In this document: piece after piece, positions 27,812 to 36,664 of the stretch
How the letters are laid out: every line of letters starts with the position of its first letter
Position numbering within the stretch: position 1 is the first letter of the stretch
Assembly: GCA_039586035.1 (NCBI GenBank)
Contig: JBDHLD010000014.1
Span: 1 to 64,000 of the forward strand
Source of the DNA: JBDHHQ01 sp039586035
GTDB lineage: Bacteria; Gemmatimonadota; Gemmatimonadetes; Longimicrobiales; Gaopeijiaceae
Direction of reading: 5' to 3'
Length of the DNA: 64,000 nt
Program-made: the position numbers and the translations under genes
Notes under the pieces: model-generated
Databases searched by the model: none
What the model was told of the DNA's origin: nothing
Seen by the model: only the letters and a program-made list of their open reading frames with translations

Positions 27812-28750
27812 TCATGGCTGGCCCTCCGCCTGCGGCGTGCTCCGCGAGCGCAGATCGAGCCATGTATCTCCGATCCCGATGACCATTGCGGCCATGAGCA
27901 CGATTGGCGCCACGAAGAGCAACCCGAACAGGAACACGATCATTCCGAGGAGGTTCAGCCCGCCATAGAGAAATAGCACGACGGCCGCGCCGCGGAGCGC
28001 GTATAGCGCGCCCATGAACACGAGGGCGTTGGTCCCCGCATCGGACCACGCCGGGCTCGAACCGAGGAGCACGGCGCCCAACCCCGCGATCACCACCCAC
28101 ATCAATTGATCGTTGAAGCGGAAGTCCCGCAGGGGGCCGACCCCCTGGTCGCTTCCGCGTGCTAGCCGCACATACAGCCACCAGGCCACGCCCAACGCCG
28201 ACAGCGAGGTGAGGCCGAGGAACGCCGGGAAGACCGCGCCCTGGATGTCCGCGGTCTGATATGCTGCGTTGACCAGCGTCTCCGACATCTCTCCGTCGCC
28301 CTGCATCAGCCGCAACGCCTCCAGGGCCGAGCCGAGCCCCTGGCGAATGCGTGACTCCACCAGCCAGCGGACCACCGTCCACTCTCCGGGCCGCACCGCG
28401 AGTATCGTGGCCGTGACTGCCAGGGCTCCGGCGAGCGCGCCGAGGGCCCTGCTCGAGAAGCCGCTTCCAGGCCAACGCAACGTCAAAGCGACGAACCAGC
28501 CTCCCAGCAACAGGGCCCAACCCCGCTCGATGAACCACAAGCCAGGGTGACCCGACCCTCGGAACACCAGGTAGCCGACCGCACTCGCCAGGAGCAGGGC
28601 CACCAACCGGTGGGGCGGCAGGATCAGCGCCAGAAGAAGGAACGGGACGGCGACGAGGACACCGGGCTGCAAGACCGAGAAGCCCGCCGTGAAAGCCAGG
28701 AGCGCCGCTGCCCGAAGCCACCCTCGACTCTCTCGGTGGCCGGCTCGCAT
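27812..28750 (-). CDS. DUF2232 (YybS-like) multi-pass membrane protein
   Basis: 312 aa with about eight hydrophobic helices and short loops. The C-terminal half has the DUF2232 pattern: FRFNDQLMWVVIAGLG, then GTNALVFMGALYALRGAAVVLFL and a last pair of helices. Function is unknown; the family often lies between rpsR and rplI, as here, and resembles membrane parts of energy-coupling transporters. It is 6 bp after the S6/S18 frame. Confidence 0.82.
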   Translation of the reverse strand: MRAGHRESRGWLRAAALLAFTAGFSVLQPGVLVAVPFLLLALILPPHRLVALLLASAVGYLVFRGSGHPGLWFIERGWALLLGGWFVALTLRWPGSGFSSRALGALAGALAVTATILAVRPGEWTVVRWLVESRIRQGLGSALEALRLMQGDGEMSETLVNAAYQTADIQGAVFPAFLGLTSLSALGVAWWLYVRLARGSDQGVGPLRDFRFNDQLMWVVIAGLGAVLLGSSPAWSDAGTNALVFMGALYALRGAAVVLFLYGGLNLLGMIVFLFGLLFVAPIVLMAAMVIGIGDTWLDLRSRSTPQAEGQP

Positions 28751-28756
28751 GTCGCC

Positions 28757-29410
28757 TCAGACCTCGTGGTCCCGGACATACGGGACAAGAGCCAGATATC
28801 GGGCACGCTTGATCGCCCGTCCGAGCTGACGCTGGAAGCGGGCCGTCACCTTCGTCGTCCGTTTCGGCAGGATCTTCCCCTGCTCTGTCATGAACCGCGA
28901 CAGCGTCGCCACGTCCTTGTAGTTCAGGAGCTCGATGGCAGGGCCCTCGATGCGCCGGCGCCGGCCGCGACCTCCGCTGAATTCGGGCGGAGCCGACCTG
29001 TGGGTCACGGCCGGGGCCTCCCCGTCGCCGTCACTCGTGTCGTCCTCGGCATCGCCTTCGCCCTCGTCGGCCTCCCGCACCCGCGTGTTGGGCTTCTGGA
29101 GGGACATGCCCTGCGTAGGCTCGCCTTCATTGAGCACCACCAAGTAGCGCATGATCTGCTCGTTCAGGCCGACGCGACGCTCGAACTCCGGCAACGCCTC
29201 GGGGTCCGTCCGAACCTGAGCGACCACGTAATAGCCGATCTTCTTCTTTTCGATCGGGTACGCGAGCTGCCGGGCCCCCCAGTGGTCCACGGCGACGATC
29301 TCGGCGCCGTCGACCTGGGTGAGCAGGTCGTGGTGCTGCTCCAGATGGAGGTTGACGCCGGCCTCGTCCAAGGCGGCGTCGAAGATGTAGACGATCTCGT
29401 AGAGACGCAT
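28757..29410 (-). CDS. rpsF-rpsR: Ribosomal proteins S6 and S18 in one continuous reading frame
   Basis: 217 codons with no stop between the two proteins. Residues 1-100 are S6 (MRLYEIVYIFDAALDEAG, RQLAYPIEKKKIGYYVV, MRYLVVLNEGEPTQG). Residues about 105-150 form an acidic then Gly/Arg linker. Residues about 152-217 are S18 (ELLNYKDVATLSRFMTEQGK, FQRQLGRAIKRARYLAL, VPYVRDHEV). S6 and S18 pair on 16S rRNA in the 30S platform, so a covalent pair is structurally reasonable. An internal GTG at codon 135 (29008) with a strong ribosome-binding site would give a free 83-aa S18, the family's usual length. S18 here lacks the zinc cysteines. Whether the product is fused, free or both cannot be told. Confidence 0.9.
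   Translation of the reverse strand: MRLYEIVYIFDAALDEAGVNLHLEQHHDLLTQVDGAEIVAVDHWGARQLAYPIEKKKIGYYVVAQVRTDPEALPEFERRVGLNEQIMRYLVVLNEGEPTQGMSLQKPNTRVREADEGEGDAEDDTSDGDGEAPAVTHRSAPPEFSGGRGRRRRIEGPAIELLNYKDVATLSRFMTEQGKILPKRTTKVTARFQRQLGRAIKRARYLALVPYVRDHEV
29017..29023 (-). promoter_or_regulatory. Internal ribosome-binding site for a possible free S18
   Basis: GGGGAGG lies on the minus strand eight bases before an in-frame GTG (29008-29006) inside the S6/S18 frame. It is one of the strongest Shine-Dalgarno matches seen in the window. It also encodes Gly-Glu in the acidic linker, so chance cannot be excluded. If used, it would start S18 separately from S6. Confidence 0.55.
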
Positions 29411-29850
29411 GATACGACTCTCCCTCGGTCCGTCGTGAAAACGCGGGCCCCGCCTCTATGGACGGAGCGGGATGAGCCTGTAAAGATATCGCTCCGCACG
29501 CCCTCGGTGGAAGGGGTAAGGGGCGCGGTCTACGCAGGGTCACGCGTGCGGCGACCGACCCCGTGCGTTCCGGACCCCACGCGCCGGCCGAACGGGCCCG
29601 GCACCGGGCAAGGCACCGCCGGGCGGCCTTGCGCCCTGGACGCGTCGAGCGGACAATCCACTTGGTGTCATCCGGGTTGCCCCGGGGACCGAGCAGAGCC
29701 GGTCGTGCCTCCTCCCCGCCCGTGCCCTCCACGGCAGCCCGTAGAAGGCGACGCCGTTTAGATCCGTATGCAGGGTACATCCAAGAACGGAGCCGGAGGA
29801 CGCGGGCCTGGGCCCGGGTTCCCCAGCTCCCCCGCGCCGGACGCTTCGCG
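29411..29850. other. 440 bp divergent gap with no recognised gene
   Basis: This lies between the S6/S18 start (minus) and the NfeD-like start (plus) and must hold promoters for both. Next to rpsF, GGGAGAG sits about eight bases before its ATG, and a relatively A+T-rich patch (around 29478-29495) could be part of the rpsF promoter. I see no tRNA, RNase P RNA or tmRNA features, and frames open here have no recognisable protein content. Confidence 0.5.
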
Positions 29851-30447
29851 ATGGCCGTAGCCTATGTCTTCGCCCTGGTGTTGGGCGGTGGATTCATGGC
29901 CCTCTCCCTCCTCGGCGACGTGGCGGGAGGCGGCGACGTGGCCGACGTCGATCTGGACGTGGATTTCGACGTCGACGCCGACGCGGGTGGAGGCAGCGAC
30001 GTCAACGCGTTCAAGATCCTTTCGCTGCGGACGCTGGTGTACGCCTTGTTCGGGTTCGGAGCCGTCGGGACCATCCTCAGCCAGCTGTGGGGAGGAGCGC
30101 GGGAGCCCCAAACGGCCCTCTTCGCCACGGCAGGTGGTGTCGCCACCGGTTTCATCGCGTCGGCGCTGTTCGGGTTCCTGAAGCGGTCGGAGGTCGGAGA
30201 CCGGGCCGGAGACACCAGCTTCGTAGGACTCCCGGGCGTCGTCAGCCTGCCCATGGGGTCCGGTTCTCCCGGGCAGGTGACCGTGCTGCGCGGCGACCGG
30301 AGCTACCGCATTCGGGCGCTGCCCCATGACACCGCGGGGCATCTGGACCCGCAGGCGTGGAAAGAAGTGCTCGTGGTGGAGATGGAAGGGGGCATCGCCC
30401 GCGTGGTTCCGGTGGATGAGGAGCTCCGCCTCCCGGACGGCGGCTGA
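29851..30447 (+). CDS. NfeD-like membrane protein with an OB-fold tail
   Basis: 198 aa from the ATG reading MAVAYVFALVLGG. It has one helix at the N-terminus, an acidic DV-rich loop (about residues 28-50), two further helices (about 56-100) and a C-terminal OB-like domain (about 115-195) with FVGLPGVVSLPMGSGSPGQV and VVEMEGGIARVVPVDEEL. NfeD-type proteins are encoded next to flotillins and are thought to help build membrane microdomains. The flotillin gene follows at about 90 bp. The start has a weak ribosome-binding site; a longer open frame upstream is Arg-rich and unlikely to be real. Confidence 0.82.
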   Translation: MAVAYVFALVLGGGFMALSLLGDVAGGGDVADVDLDVDFDVDADAGGGSDVNAFKILSLRTLVYALFGFGAVGTILSQLWGGAREPQTALFATAGGVATGFIASALFGFLKRSEVGDRAGDTSFVGLPGVVSLPMGSGSPGQVTVLRGDRSYRIRALPHDTAGHLDPQAWKEVLVVEMEGGIARVVPVDEELRLPDGG

Positions 30448-30537
30448 CGCGCCCGACCAGGAGCGGAACCGGTGCTTGGTGACGTGGAGCCGATGTCAAT
30501 CGACCGGTAACTGATCGCATTCGATTCGGAGGATATG

Positions 30538-31884
30538 ATGGACCAGATGCTCGCAGGTGGGGCCGCAATCGGCTTTGCCGTTCTCTTCGCCGTGTTCGTC
30601 GCGATCCTGACGATCAAGTCGCTCATTATCATCGTCCCACCCAACGAGGCGGCCGTCATCACGGGGCGGAGCCGGAGCCTGCCGGACGGCCAGAAGGTCG
30701 GCTACCGCTCGATGATCGGTGGAAGAACGCTGCGCATCCCCATCATCGAAGCCGTCGAGTGGGTCAGTCTCGAGACGATTCCCATCGAGGTGGGTGTCAG
30801 CAACGCCTTCTCGAAGGGGAACATCCCTCTGACCGTCGAGGCCATCGCCAACGTCAAGATCGCCTCCGAGCCCGAGACGGTGTTCAACAACGCAGTGGAG
30901 CGACTCCTCGGGAAGTCGGAGCAGGAGGTCAAGCTCCTGGCCAAGGACACGCTGATGGGGAACCTCCGGGGCGTGTTGGCCACCTTGACGCCCGAGGAGG
31001 TGAACGAGGACCGACTCGGCTTCGCCAAGGCGCTGGCCGAAGATGCCGGCGAGGACCTGGCGGCCCTGGGGTTCCACCTGGACGTGCTGAAGATCCAGAA
31101 CGTGAGCGACGAGCGGGGCTACCTCGAGGCCATCGGTCGGAAGCGCGCGGCCGAGGCCGTGCGGGACGCCGAGATCGCCGAGGCTGACGCGGACGCAGAG
31201 ACGCGGGAGCGGCAGGCCGAAGCGAAGCAGCGGGCCGAGGTCAAGGAAGCCGAGGCCGACATCCGGATCGCCGAGGCGAAGAACGCCCTGCGTGTGCGGG
31301 AGGCGGAGCTCGACCAGGAGGCCCAGATCGCGGAGCGCACGGCGCAGGTGAGGGCAGAGCAGGCAGAGGTGGAGGCCCAGAAGGTGCTGGAGGAGCGGCG
31401 AGTCGAGAAGGAACAGGAACGGCTTCGGGCCGACGTCGTGGAGCCCGCCAACGCGGCCCGGGAGGCGGCCTTTGCGGAGGCCCAGGCCGAGGCGGCACCG
31501 ATCCTGGAGCGCGGCAAGGCCCAGGTCCAGGTGCTCCGCCGTCTCTACGAAGAGGTGCAGAAGGGAGGCGAGCATGGGTTCGCCGTGTTCCTGGCGGAGA
31601 AGCTCCCGGAGCTCCTCGGGATCGCGGTCGGCGCCGTGAAGGACGTGGACATCGACCGCCTGGTGGTCCTCGACGGGGGCACCGGCAGCGGGGCTAGCAA
31701 CGCGGTCAACCAGAAGATCCAAGGCGCCTACGGGACCATGGAGGGGCTGGCATCGGCGCTGGGCATCGATATCCAGGCCGTCCTCGAGGGAGCGACCGCC
31801 CGTGTCGCCCAGCTCCCGGCCGAAAGCGACGGAAACGGAGCGCCGAGCCCGCAGATCGCGCGACCGAGCGGCGAGACCCTCTGA
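30538..31884 (+). CDS. Flotillin/SPFH-domain membrane scaffold protein
   Basis: 448 aa. It has an N-terminal membrane helix (about residues 8-32), an SPFH domain (about 34-190) and a long Ala/Glu/Arg coiled coil (about 200-330) with repeated AEA blocks, then a Gly-rich tail. Flotillins scaffold membrane microdomains; the NfeD-like partner is just upstream. Two ATGs are adjacent: GGAGG (30528-30532) is five bases from the second (30538) and only two from the first (30535), so I take the second. It is followed by a strong hairpin. Confidence 0.93.
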   Translation: MDQMLAGGAAIGFAVLFAVFVAILTIKSLIIIVPPNEAAVITGRSRSLPDGQKVGYRSMIGGRTLRIPIIEAVEWVSLETIPIEVGVSNAFSKGNIPLTVEAIANVKIASEPETVFNNAVERLLGKSEQEVKLLAKDTLMGNLRGVLATLTPEEVNEDRLGFAKALAEDAGEDLAALGFHLDVLKIQNVSDERGYLEAIGRKRAAEAVRDAEIAEADADAETRERQAEAKQRAEVKEAEADIRIAEAKNALRVREAELDQEAQIAERTAQVRAEQAEVEAQKVLEERRVEKEQERLRADVVEPANAAREAAFAEAQAEAAPILERGKAQVQVLRRLYEEVQKGGEHGFAVFLAEKLPELLGIAVGAVKDVDIDRLVVLDGGTGSGASNAVNQKIQGAYGTMEGLASALGIDIQAVLEGATARVAQLPAESDGNGAPSPQIARPSGETL

Positions 31885-31917
31885 CCGGGGGGCGACGCGG
31901 TCGCCCACGACCCCGAC

Positions 31918-31958
31918 GAGAAACGACCCCGCAGGCAGAAGCCGCGGGGTCGTTTCTC
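31918..31958. terminator. Bidirectional hairpin terminator between flotillin and the M20 peptidase
   Basis: Perfect 15 bp inverted repeat, GAGAAACGACCCCGC and GCGGGGTCGTTTCTC, with an 11-base loop. A-rich and T-rich parts fall inside the outer stem on each side, so it can work for the flotillin transcript (+) and for the peptidase transcript (-), whose stop lies 39 bp away. Confidence 0.85.
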
Positions 31959-31997
31959 CTTGCGGATCGCGCGGGTCCTCGCCGGCTCGGGGTCGGC

Positions 31998-33194
31998 CTA
32001 CCGCAAGGATCCCTGCACGGCCAGGATCAAGTCCGGGTACCGAGACAGGGCCCAGCGTGCCTCGTCCAGGTCGAGCCGCTCCCGGTTCGTGTGCGCGAAG
32101 CGTTCCTCGCCCGGAGCAAAGCCCAGCGTCGGTATGCCATGAATCCCGCGGCTCCAGCCACCGTCGGTGGCGAAGGCCCACGGGCGCACCGTGGCGGGTC
32201 CCACGCCGTCCCGGCGGCCCACGGCCCGAGCCGCGGCCTGGATCATCGGAGCGTCCGCGTCCATGAGAAAGCCGGGGGTGAACAGCCGACGATCCCGGTG
32301 CAAGCCCGTGTAGGTTCCCTGCCGCTCCCGGGCCATCTGGACCTCGATTCGGAAGCCCCCGGGCACGGTCGGCAGCCGCCGCGCGATGGCCTCCTGCACG
32401 GACCGGATGAGACCCTCGTCGGTGGAATCGGGGAGGACCCGCCAGTCGATGACGACAGTCACCCGGTCGGGGATGACGTTCCGGCTCTCGGGAAGCACGT
32501 CGATGCCCGTGGCGACCAGGCTTGCACGGCCCAGAACCGGATCGGCGGGTTGGTCTGCCGCGAGATCCTGGATGGCGGCCAAGACCGACGGAACCAGGTC
32601 GAGAGCGTTCCGCGCCCGGTCGGGGACGCTGGCGTGTCCCGCAAGTCCGTGAAGGACGACTTCCAGCTCGCCCCGTCCGCGGTGCCCGATGGCGATGTCG
32701 CCTTTGGTAGCCTCGCCGATGATCACGGCATCCGGCTTCACGCCGCCGGACTCGATCAGGTGCTCCATGCCCCAACCGCCCCGCTCCTCCAGGACCGTGT
32801 GGGCCACCACCACGTCGCCCTCGGTCCGCCCCATGAGCGAGGCTGCGGCGTACGTCTGCAGCGCGAGGGGGCCCTTGATGTCCATGGCCCCCCGTCCATG
32901 GAGGCAGCCGTCCGCGACCACCCCCCCGTAGGGCGGGTGCTCCCACTCGGCCGGGTCCCCCTCCGCCACCACGTCCACGTGGCTGTTGAGCATGACCGTG
33001 GGCGCCCGGCCGGAGCCGGGCACGACGCCGATCACGTTGCCCACCTCGTCGGTACGAACCTGGGTGAACCCCAGGGCCACCATCTCGTCCTGCACGCGTC
33101 GAACCACCGGCTCTTCCTGCCCGGGCGGCGACGGCAGGCGGATCAAGTCCTGGGCGAACGCCAGGGCGTTCTCGAAGGTGGCGTCCTTCGTCAC
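31998..33194 (-). CDS. M20/M25/M40 family metallopeptidase (ArgE/DapE-like)
   Basis: 398 aa from a GTG start. The two-metal motifs are present: SHVDVV (His72, Asp74), GRGAMDIKGPLA (Asp105), EERGG (Glu137-138), IIGEATKGD (Glu161) and a late FAHTNRERL. A dimerisation insert lies in the middle. The family cleaves N-acyl amino acids, di- or tripeptides or carbamoyl compounds in the cytoplasm; the exact substrate is open. It is the last gene of a long minus-strand run, 20 bp after the pyrophosphatase. Confidence 0.88.
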   Translation of the reverse strand: MTKDATFENALAFAQDLIRLPSPPGQEEPVVRRVQDEMVALGFTQVRTDEVGNVIGVVPGSGRAPTVMLNSHVDVVAEGDPAEWEHPPYGGVVADGCLHGRGAMDIKGPLALQTYAAASLMGRTEGDVVVAHTVLEERGGWGMEHLIESGGVKPDAVIIGEATKGDIAIGHRGRGELEVVLHGLAGHASVPDRARNALDLVPSVLAAIQDLAADQPADPVLGRASLVATGIDVLPESRNVIPDRVTVVIDWRVLPDSTDEGLIRSVQEAIARRLPTVPGGFRIEVQMARERQGTYTGLHRDRRLFTPGFLMDADAPMIQAAARAVGRRDGVGPATVRPWAFATDGGWSRGIHGIPTLGFAPGEERFAHTNRERLDLDEARWALSRYPDLILAVQGSLR

Positions 33195-33213
33195 GGCAGC
33201 TCCCGGCCTCGCG

Positions 33214-35334
33214 CTAACCGAGGAAGCGGGTCACCAGATCGGTGATCCACGAGGTGGCGTCCAAGTCCAGCCCGTGGATCCTCACGAACCACGGTGCCAA
33301 CACCAGGGCCACCACGCTCATGAGCTTGATCAGGATGTTCAGGGACGGACCGGAAGTGTCCTTGAACGGATCACCCACCGTGTCTCCGACGACGGCCGCC
33401 TTGTGGGGATCCGACCCTTTGCCTCCCATGGCCCCCCCCTCGATGTACTTCTTGGCGTTGTCCCAAGCGCCCCCGGCGTTGGCCATGAACAGGGCCATGA
33501 GCACGCCCGTCACGGTGGCCCCGGCGAGGAGGCCGCCCAGGGCCTCGACGCCCAAGAACGCGCCCACCAGCACGGGAGCCAGGACGGCCGTCACCCCGGG
33601 CAGGATCATCTCTCGCAAGGCCGCCCGGGTGGAGATGTCCACGCATCGCGCCGAGTCGGGCTTGGCCGTGCCCTCCATCAGCCCCGGTATCTCCCGGAAC
33701 TGGCGCCTCACCTCCTCCACCATCCCGGCGGCGGCACGGCCAACTGCGGTCATGGTCAGGGCGGCGACGAAGAACGGCAGCATGCCGCCCAGGAGCAGTC
33801 CGACGACCACGGTGGGGTCCACGATGCTGATCCCCGTATCCAGCAGCCCCACCGCCGAGGCGTAGGCCGAGAAGAGCGCCAACGCCGTGAGCGCCGCCGA
33901 ACCGATGGCGAAGCCCTTGCCGATGGCCGCCGTTGTGTTGCCGATCGCGTCCAGCGAGTCGGTGATGGCGCGGGTCTCGGGTCCGAGACCGCTCATCTCG
34001 CTGATGCCCCCGGCGTTGTCGGCCACCGGTCCGTAGGCGTCCACCGACATGGTCACGCCGACGGTGGCCAGCATGCCCACGGCCGCGATGCCGATTCCGT
34101 ACAGGCCGGCGAAGAAGTGCGACACGCCGATGGCCGTGGCGATGAGGATCACTGGCACTGCAGTGGATTCCATTCCGACCGCCAGGCCGGTGATGATGTT
34201 CGTCGCGGCGCCCGTGCGGCTCGCCTCGGCGATGCGCCGGACGGGACCTGCCGCCGTGTAGTACTCGGTGGCCAAGCCGATCAGGATGCCCGTCAGGGTT
34301 CCCGACAGCAGCGCCCAGAAAGGCCCGGCGGACGGGTACGCGCTTCCCGACGCGTCCAACATCCGGAAGCCCATGGAGTCGATGATGAAGTACATCGCCA
34401 CGAGGAACAGCCCGGCGGCGATGAAAGTGACGTTGCGCAGCGCCCCGGCCGGATCGGTCCGCTCCAGGACCTTCATCATTCCGATCCCCACCAGGGAGGC
34501 CACCAGCCCCACCATCACCGCGACGACCGGCAGGGCCACCGCCTCGATCCGGTTCGAGGCCAACGCGGTAGCCGAGGCCCCGATGGCGATGGTGGCCACG
34601 ATGGAGCCGACGTACGACTCGAAGATGTCGGCACCCATGCCCGCCACGTCACCCACGTTGTCGCCCACGTTGTCGGCGATGGTGGCCGGATTCCGCGGGT
34701 CGTCCTCCGGGATGCCGGCCTCGACCTTGCCGACCAGGTCGGCGCCGACGTCCGCCGCCTTGGTGTAGATCCCGCCACCGACGCGGGCGAACAGGGCGAT
34801 GGAGCTGGCGCCCATGGCGAAGCCCGACACGATCTCGGCGAACCTGGGAAGGTCACCGGTGCCCGGAATGGCGTCGGCCGCGTAGATCCAGTACAGGACC
34901 CCGAGCCCCAGCAGCCCCAACGACGCCACGGCCAGGCCCATGACGCCGCCGCCGAAGAAGGCAATGCGCAAGGCCTTGCCTTGGCCTTCCTGGTTGGCGG
35001 CGGCCGACGTGCGCACGTTCGCGCGCGTCGCGGCCTTCATCCCGAAGAAGCCCGCCGAGACCGAGCAAAGGGCGCCGAACAGATACGCGATGGCGGTCTG
35101 GGGTGAGATGGCAAGGCCCAGCAGCACCGCGACCACCGCGACGAAGACCGCCAGCACGGTATATTCGCGCCGGAGAAACGCCATGGCACCGTCGTGGATC
35201 TGATTGGCCAGATCGACCATGACGTCAGTCCCGGGATCCTGCTTCTTGACATAGCCGTAGGTGAATCCGGCCGTGCCCAGACCGATCAGGCCCAACAGCC
35301 AGGCCCAATCCGTCAGCGTCACGAAGTCGGTCAT
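33214..35334 (-). CDS. hppA: Membrane-bound ion-translocating pyrophosphatase
   Basis: 706 aa with about 16 membrane helices. The pyrophosphate-binding stretches are DVGADLVGKVEAGIPEDD and ADNVGDNVGDVAGMGADIFE, with a late KAAVVGDTVGDPFKDTSGP. The potassium-determinant region reads GNTTAAIGKGFAIG, with Ala rather than Lys, which marks the K+-dependent group. It couples PPi hydrolysis to pumping H+ or Na+; which ion was not resolved from sequence. It lies 51 bp after pth. Confidence 0.95.
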   Translation of the reverse strand: MTDFVTLTDWAWLLGLIGLGTAGFTYGYVKKQDPGTDVMVDLANQIHDGAMAFLRREYTVLAVFVAVVAVLLGLAISPQTAIAYLFGALCSVSAGFFGMKAATRANVRTSAAANQEGQGKALRIAFFGGGVMGLAVASLGLLGLGVLYWIYAADAIPGTGDLPRFAEIVSGFAMGASSIALFARVGGGIYTKAADVGADLVGKVEAGIPEDDPRNPATIADNVGDNVGDVAGMGADIFESYVGSIVATIAIGASATALASNRIEAVALPVVAVMVGLVASLVGIGMMKVLERTDPAGALRNVTFIAAGLFLVAMYFIIDSMGFRMLDASGSAYPSAGPFWALLSGTLTGILIGLATEYYTAAGPVRRIAEASRTGAATNIITGLAVGMESTAVPVILIATAIGVSHFFAGLYGIGIAAVGMLATVGVTMSVDAYGPVADNAGGISEMSGLGPETRAITDSLDAIGNTTAAIGKGFAIGSAALTALALFSAYASAVGLLDTGISIVDPTVVVGLLLGGMLPFFVAALTMTAVGRAAAGMVEEVRRQFREIPGLMEGTAKPDSARCVDISTRAALREMILPGVTAVLAPVLVGAFLGVEALGGLLAGATVTGVLMALFMANAGGAWDNAKKYIEGGAMGGKGSDPHKAAVVGDTVGDPFKDTSGPSLNILIKLMSVVALVLAPWFVRIHGLDLDATSWITDLVTRFLG

Positions 35335-35385
35335 TCAGCGACCCTTTCTCGGTTCCTCATTGTCGTGTGGAGGCGGCTCGGTCGG

Positions 35386-35949
35386 TCACCGGTTGTACCG
35401 GTTCATCGCCGCCTCGATTCCCTCTGCGATCCACGTTTCCACGGCGCGGGTCAGCTCCGGAAGGAGCCTCACCACGACCTCTTCATCCGACTCGGTCATG
35501 GGCGAAAGGACCCAGGCCGCCAGGTCCGCCCCGGCGGGCGCCACGCCCACCCCCACCCGCAGGCGGGGGTAGTCATCGGTGCCCAGGGTGCTGGACACCG
35601 ACCTCAGCCCGTTGTGTCCGCCGGCTCCTCCTCGGGGACGCAAACGGACCCGCCCGACGTCCAGGGCCGCGTCGTCGACGACGACCAACAGGTCGCGAGC
35701 GGGCTCGAAGCCAGGCACCGTGGAGAGGGGGGCCAGGGCCCACCCACTCCGGTTCATGTATGCGGTGGGCTTGATCAGCCGAACGTCGTGGTCGTTCACG
35801 GTGCCGTCGACGGCGACGGCGAAGCCCCGCTGCCGGAAGGCACCGAAATCCCAGTCGTACGCCAGCCGATCCAGCACCCACCACCCGACGTTGTGCCGGG
35901 TTTCGTCGTACTCGGACCCGGGGTTCCCGAGGCCGGCGACGACCTTCAT
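35386..35949 (-). CDS. pth: Peptidyl-tRNA hydrolase
   Basis: 187 aa, typical length. It starts MKVVAGLGNPGSEYDETRHN, with catalytic His19 and Asn20, then KPTAYMNRSG, VVDDAALDVGRVRLR and GGAGGHNGLRS. It frees tRNAs from peptides dropped by the ribosome. It follows rplY by 27 bp in the common prs-rplY-pth order. Confidence 0.97.
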   Translation of the reverse strand: MKVVAGLGNPGSEYDETRHNVGWWVLDRLAYDWDFGAFRQRGFAVAVDGTVNDHDVRLIKPTAYMNRSGWALAPLSTVPGFEPARDLLVVVDDAALDVGRVRLRPRGGAGGHNGLRSVSSTLGTDDYPRLRVGVGVAPAGADLAAWVLSPMTESDEEVVVRLLPELTRAVETWIAEGIEAAMNRYNR

Positions 35950-35976
35950 GCGAAGTGGCGTCGAGTGGGAAGTGGC

Positions 35977-36654
35977 CTAGCCCTCTGCCTCTTCGCCCTC
36001 TCCTTCTGCCTCTGCAGCCTCGCCCGTGACGGCCTCGGCAGCCTCTGCCGCCTCGCCTTCGAGCTCCTCTTCCTCCACGACTTCCTCTTCGGCCCTCGGC
36101 GCCGCGACGGCGGCCAGGGTCCGCTCCGGGTCCATGAGCAACTCGATGCCCTCGCCGATCTCCAGGTCGTAGGCGTGGATGGAGTCACCCACGTTCAGCC
36201 CCGTCACGTCCACCGTGATGGCCTCGGGGATATTGGAGGGGAGGCACTTGATGGGAATCACGTGGAAGACCTGCTCCAGCGTGCCACCGTTGCGCACGCC
36301 CTCGGGCGTGCCCTCCAGCTCCAGCGGGACCTCGACTTCCACGGCCACGCCCTTCTGGATCCGGTAGAAGTCGATATGGATGAGCTCGGGTCGGTACGGA
36401 TGAGTCTGGACCTCCCGGACCAGCGTCGGCAAAGGCCTCCGCTCGCCCTCGATCTTCAGATCGACGATGGTGCTCGCCACCGAGATCCCCTGGAAAAGGT
36501 GCTCCGCCTCGTGGGCGTCAACCGCCAGGGAGACCGCCTCCATGTCCTTGCCGTATACGACGGCCGGCACCTGACCCGCGGTCCGCAGCTTGCGCGCGAC
36601 GCCCTTGCCGGTGCCTTCGCGCTTGGTCGCGCTCAACGTTGCATTCTCGCTCAT
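35977..36654 (-). CDS. rplY: 50S ribosomal protein L25/general stress protein Ctc
   Basis: 225 aa. The N-terminal L25 domain (KREGTGKGVARKLRTAGQVPAVVYG, in its parts) is followed by the TL5/Ctc domain (IHIDFYRIQKGVAVEVEVPL, then ITVDVTGLNVGDSIHA). The last about 40 residues are almost only Glu, Ala and Gly, a disordered acidic tail often seen in this family. It binds 5S rRNA. It sits 10 bp after prs and before pth. Confidence 0.96.
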   Translation of the reverse strand: MSENATLSATKREGTGKGVARKLRTAGQVPAVVYGKDMEAVSLAVDAHEAEHLFQGISVASTIVDLKIEGERRPLPTLVREVQTHPYRPELIHIDFYRIQKGVAVEVEVPLELEGTPEGVRNGGTLEQVFHVIPIKCLPSNIPEAITVDVTGLNVGDSIHAYDLEIGEGIELLMDPERTLAAVAAPRAEEEVVEEEELEGEAAEAAEAVTGEAAEAEGEGEEAEG

Positions 36655-36664
36655 GACGCTCGTC

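Noticed and set aside
29411..29760. Possible RNase P RNA or tRNA in the gap before the NfeD-like gene
   Set aside because: I looked for conserved RNase P core strings and for tRNA arms on both strands and found none.
29851..30447. Longer start of the NfeD-like gene at 29563
   Set aside because: The added 96 residues are Arg-rich and unstructured, and the ATG at 29851 begins the expected membrane helix.
30496..32946. 816-codon open frame on the minus strand across the flotillin gene
   Set aside because: It is the shadow of flotillin and of the M20 peptidase in another frame; no domain content, and it runs through the strong terminator.
32986..35106. Long open frame of 706 codons antisense to the pyrophosphatase
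   Set aside because: Composition is His, Arg and Gly-rich with no family pattern; the minus strand encodes an unmistakable HppA. High G+C makes such antisense frames common.
33214..35334. Assignment of the pyrophosphatase as a sodium pump
   Set aside because: The potassium-dependent motif is clear but the residues that separate Na+ from H+ pumps could not be aligned with confidence by eye.
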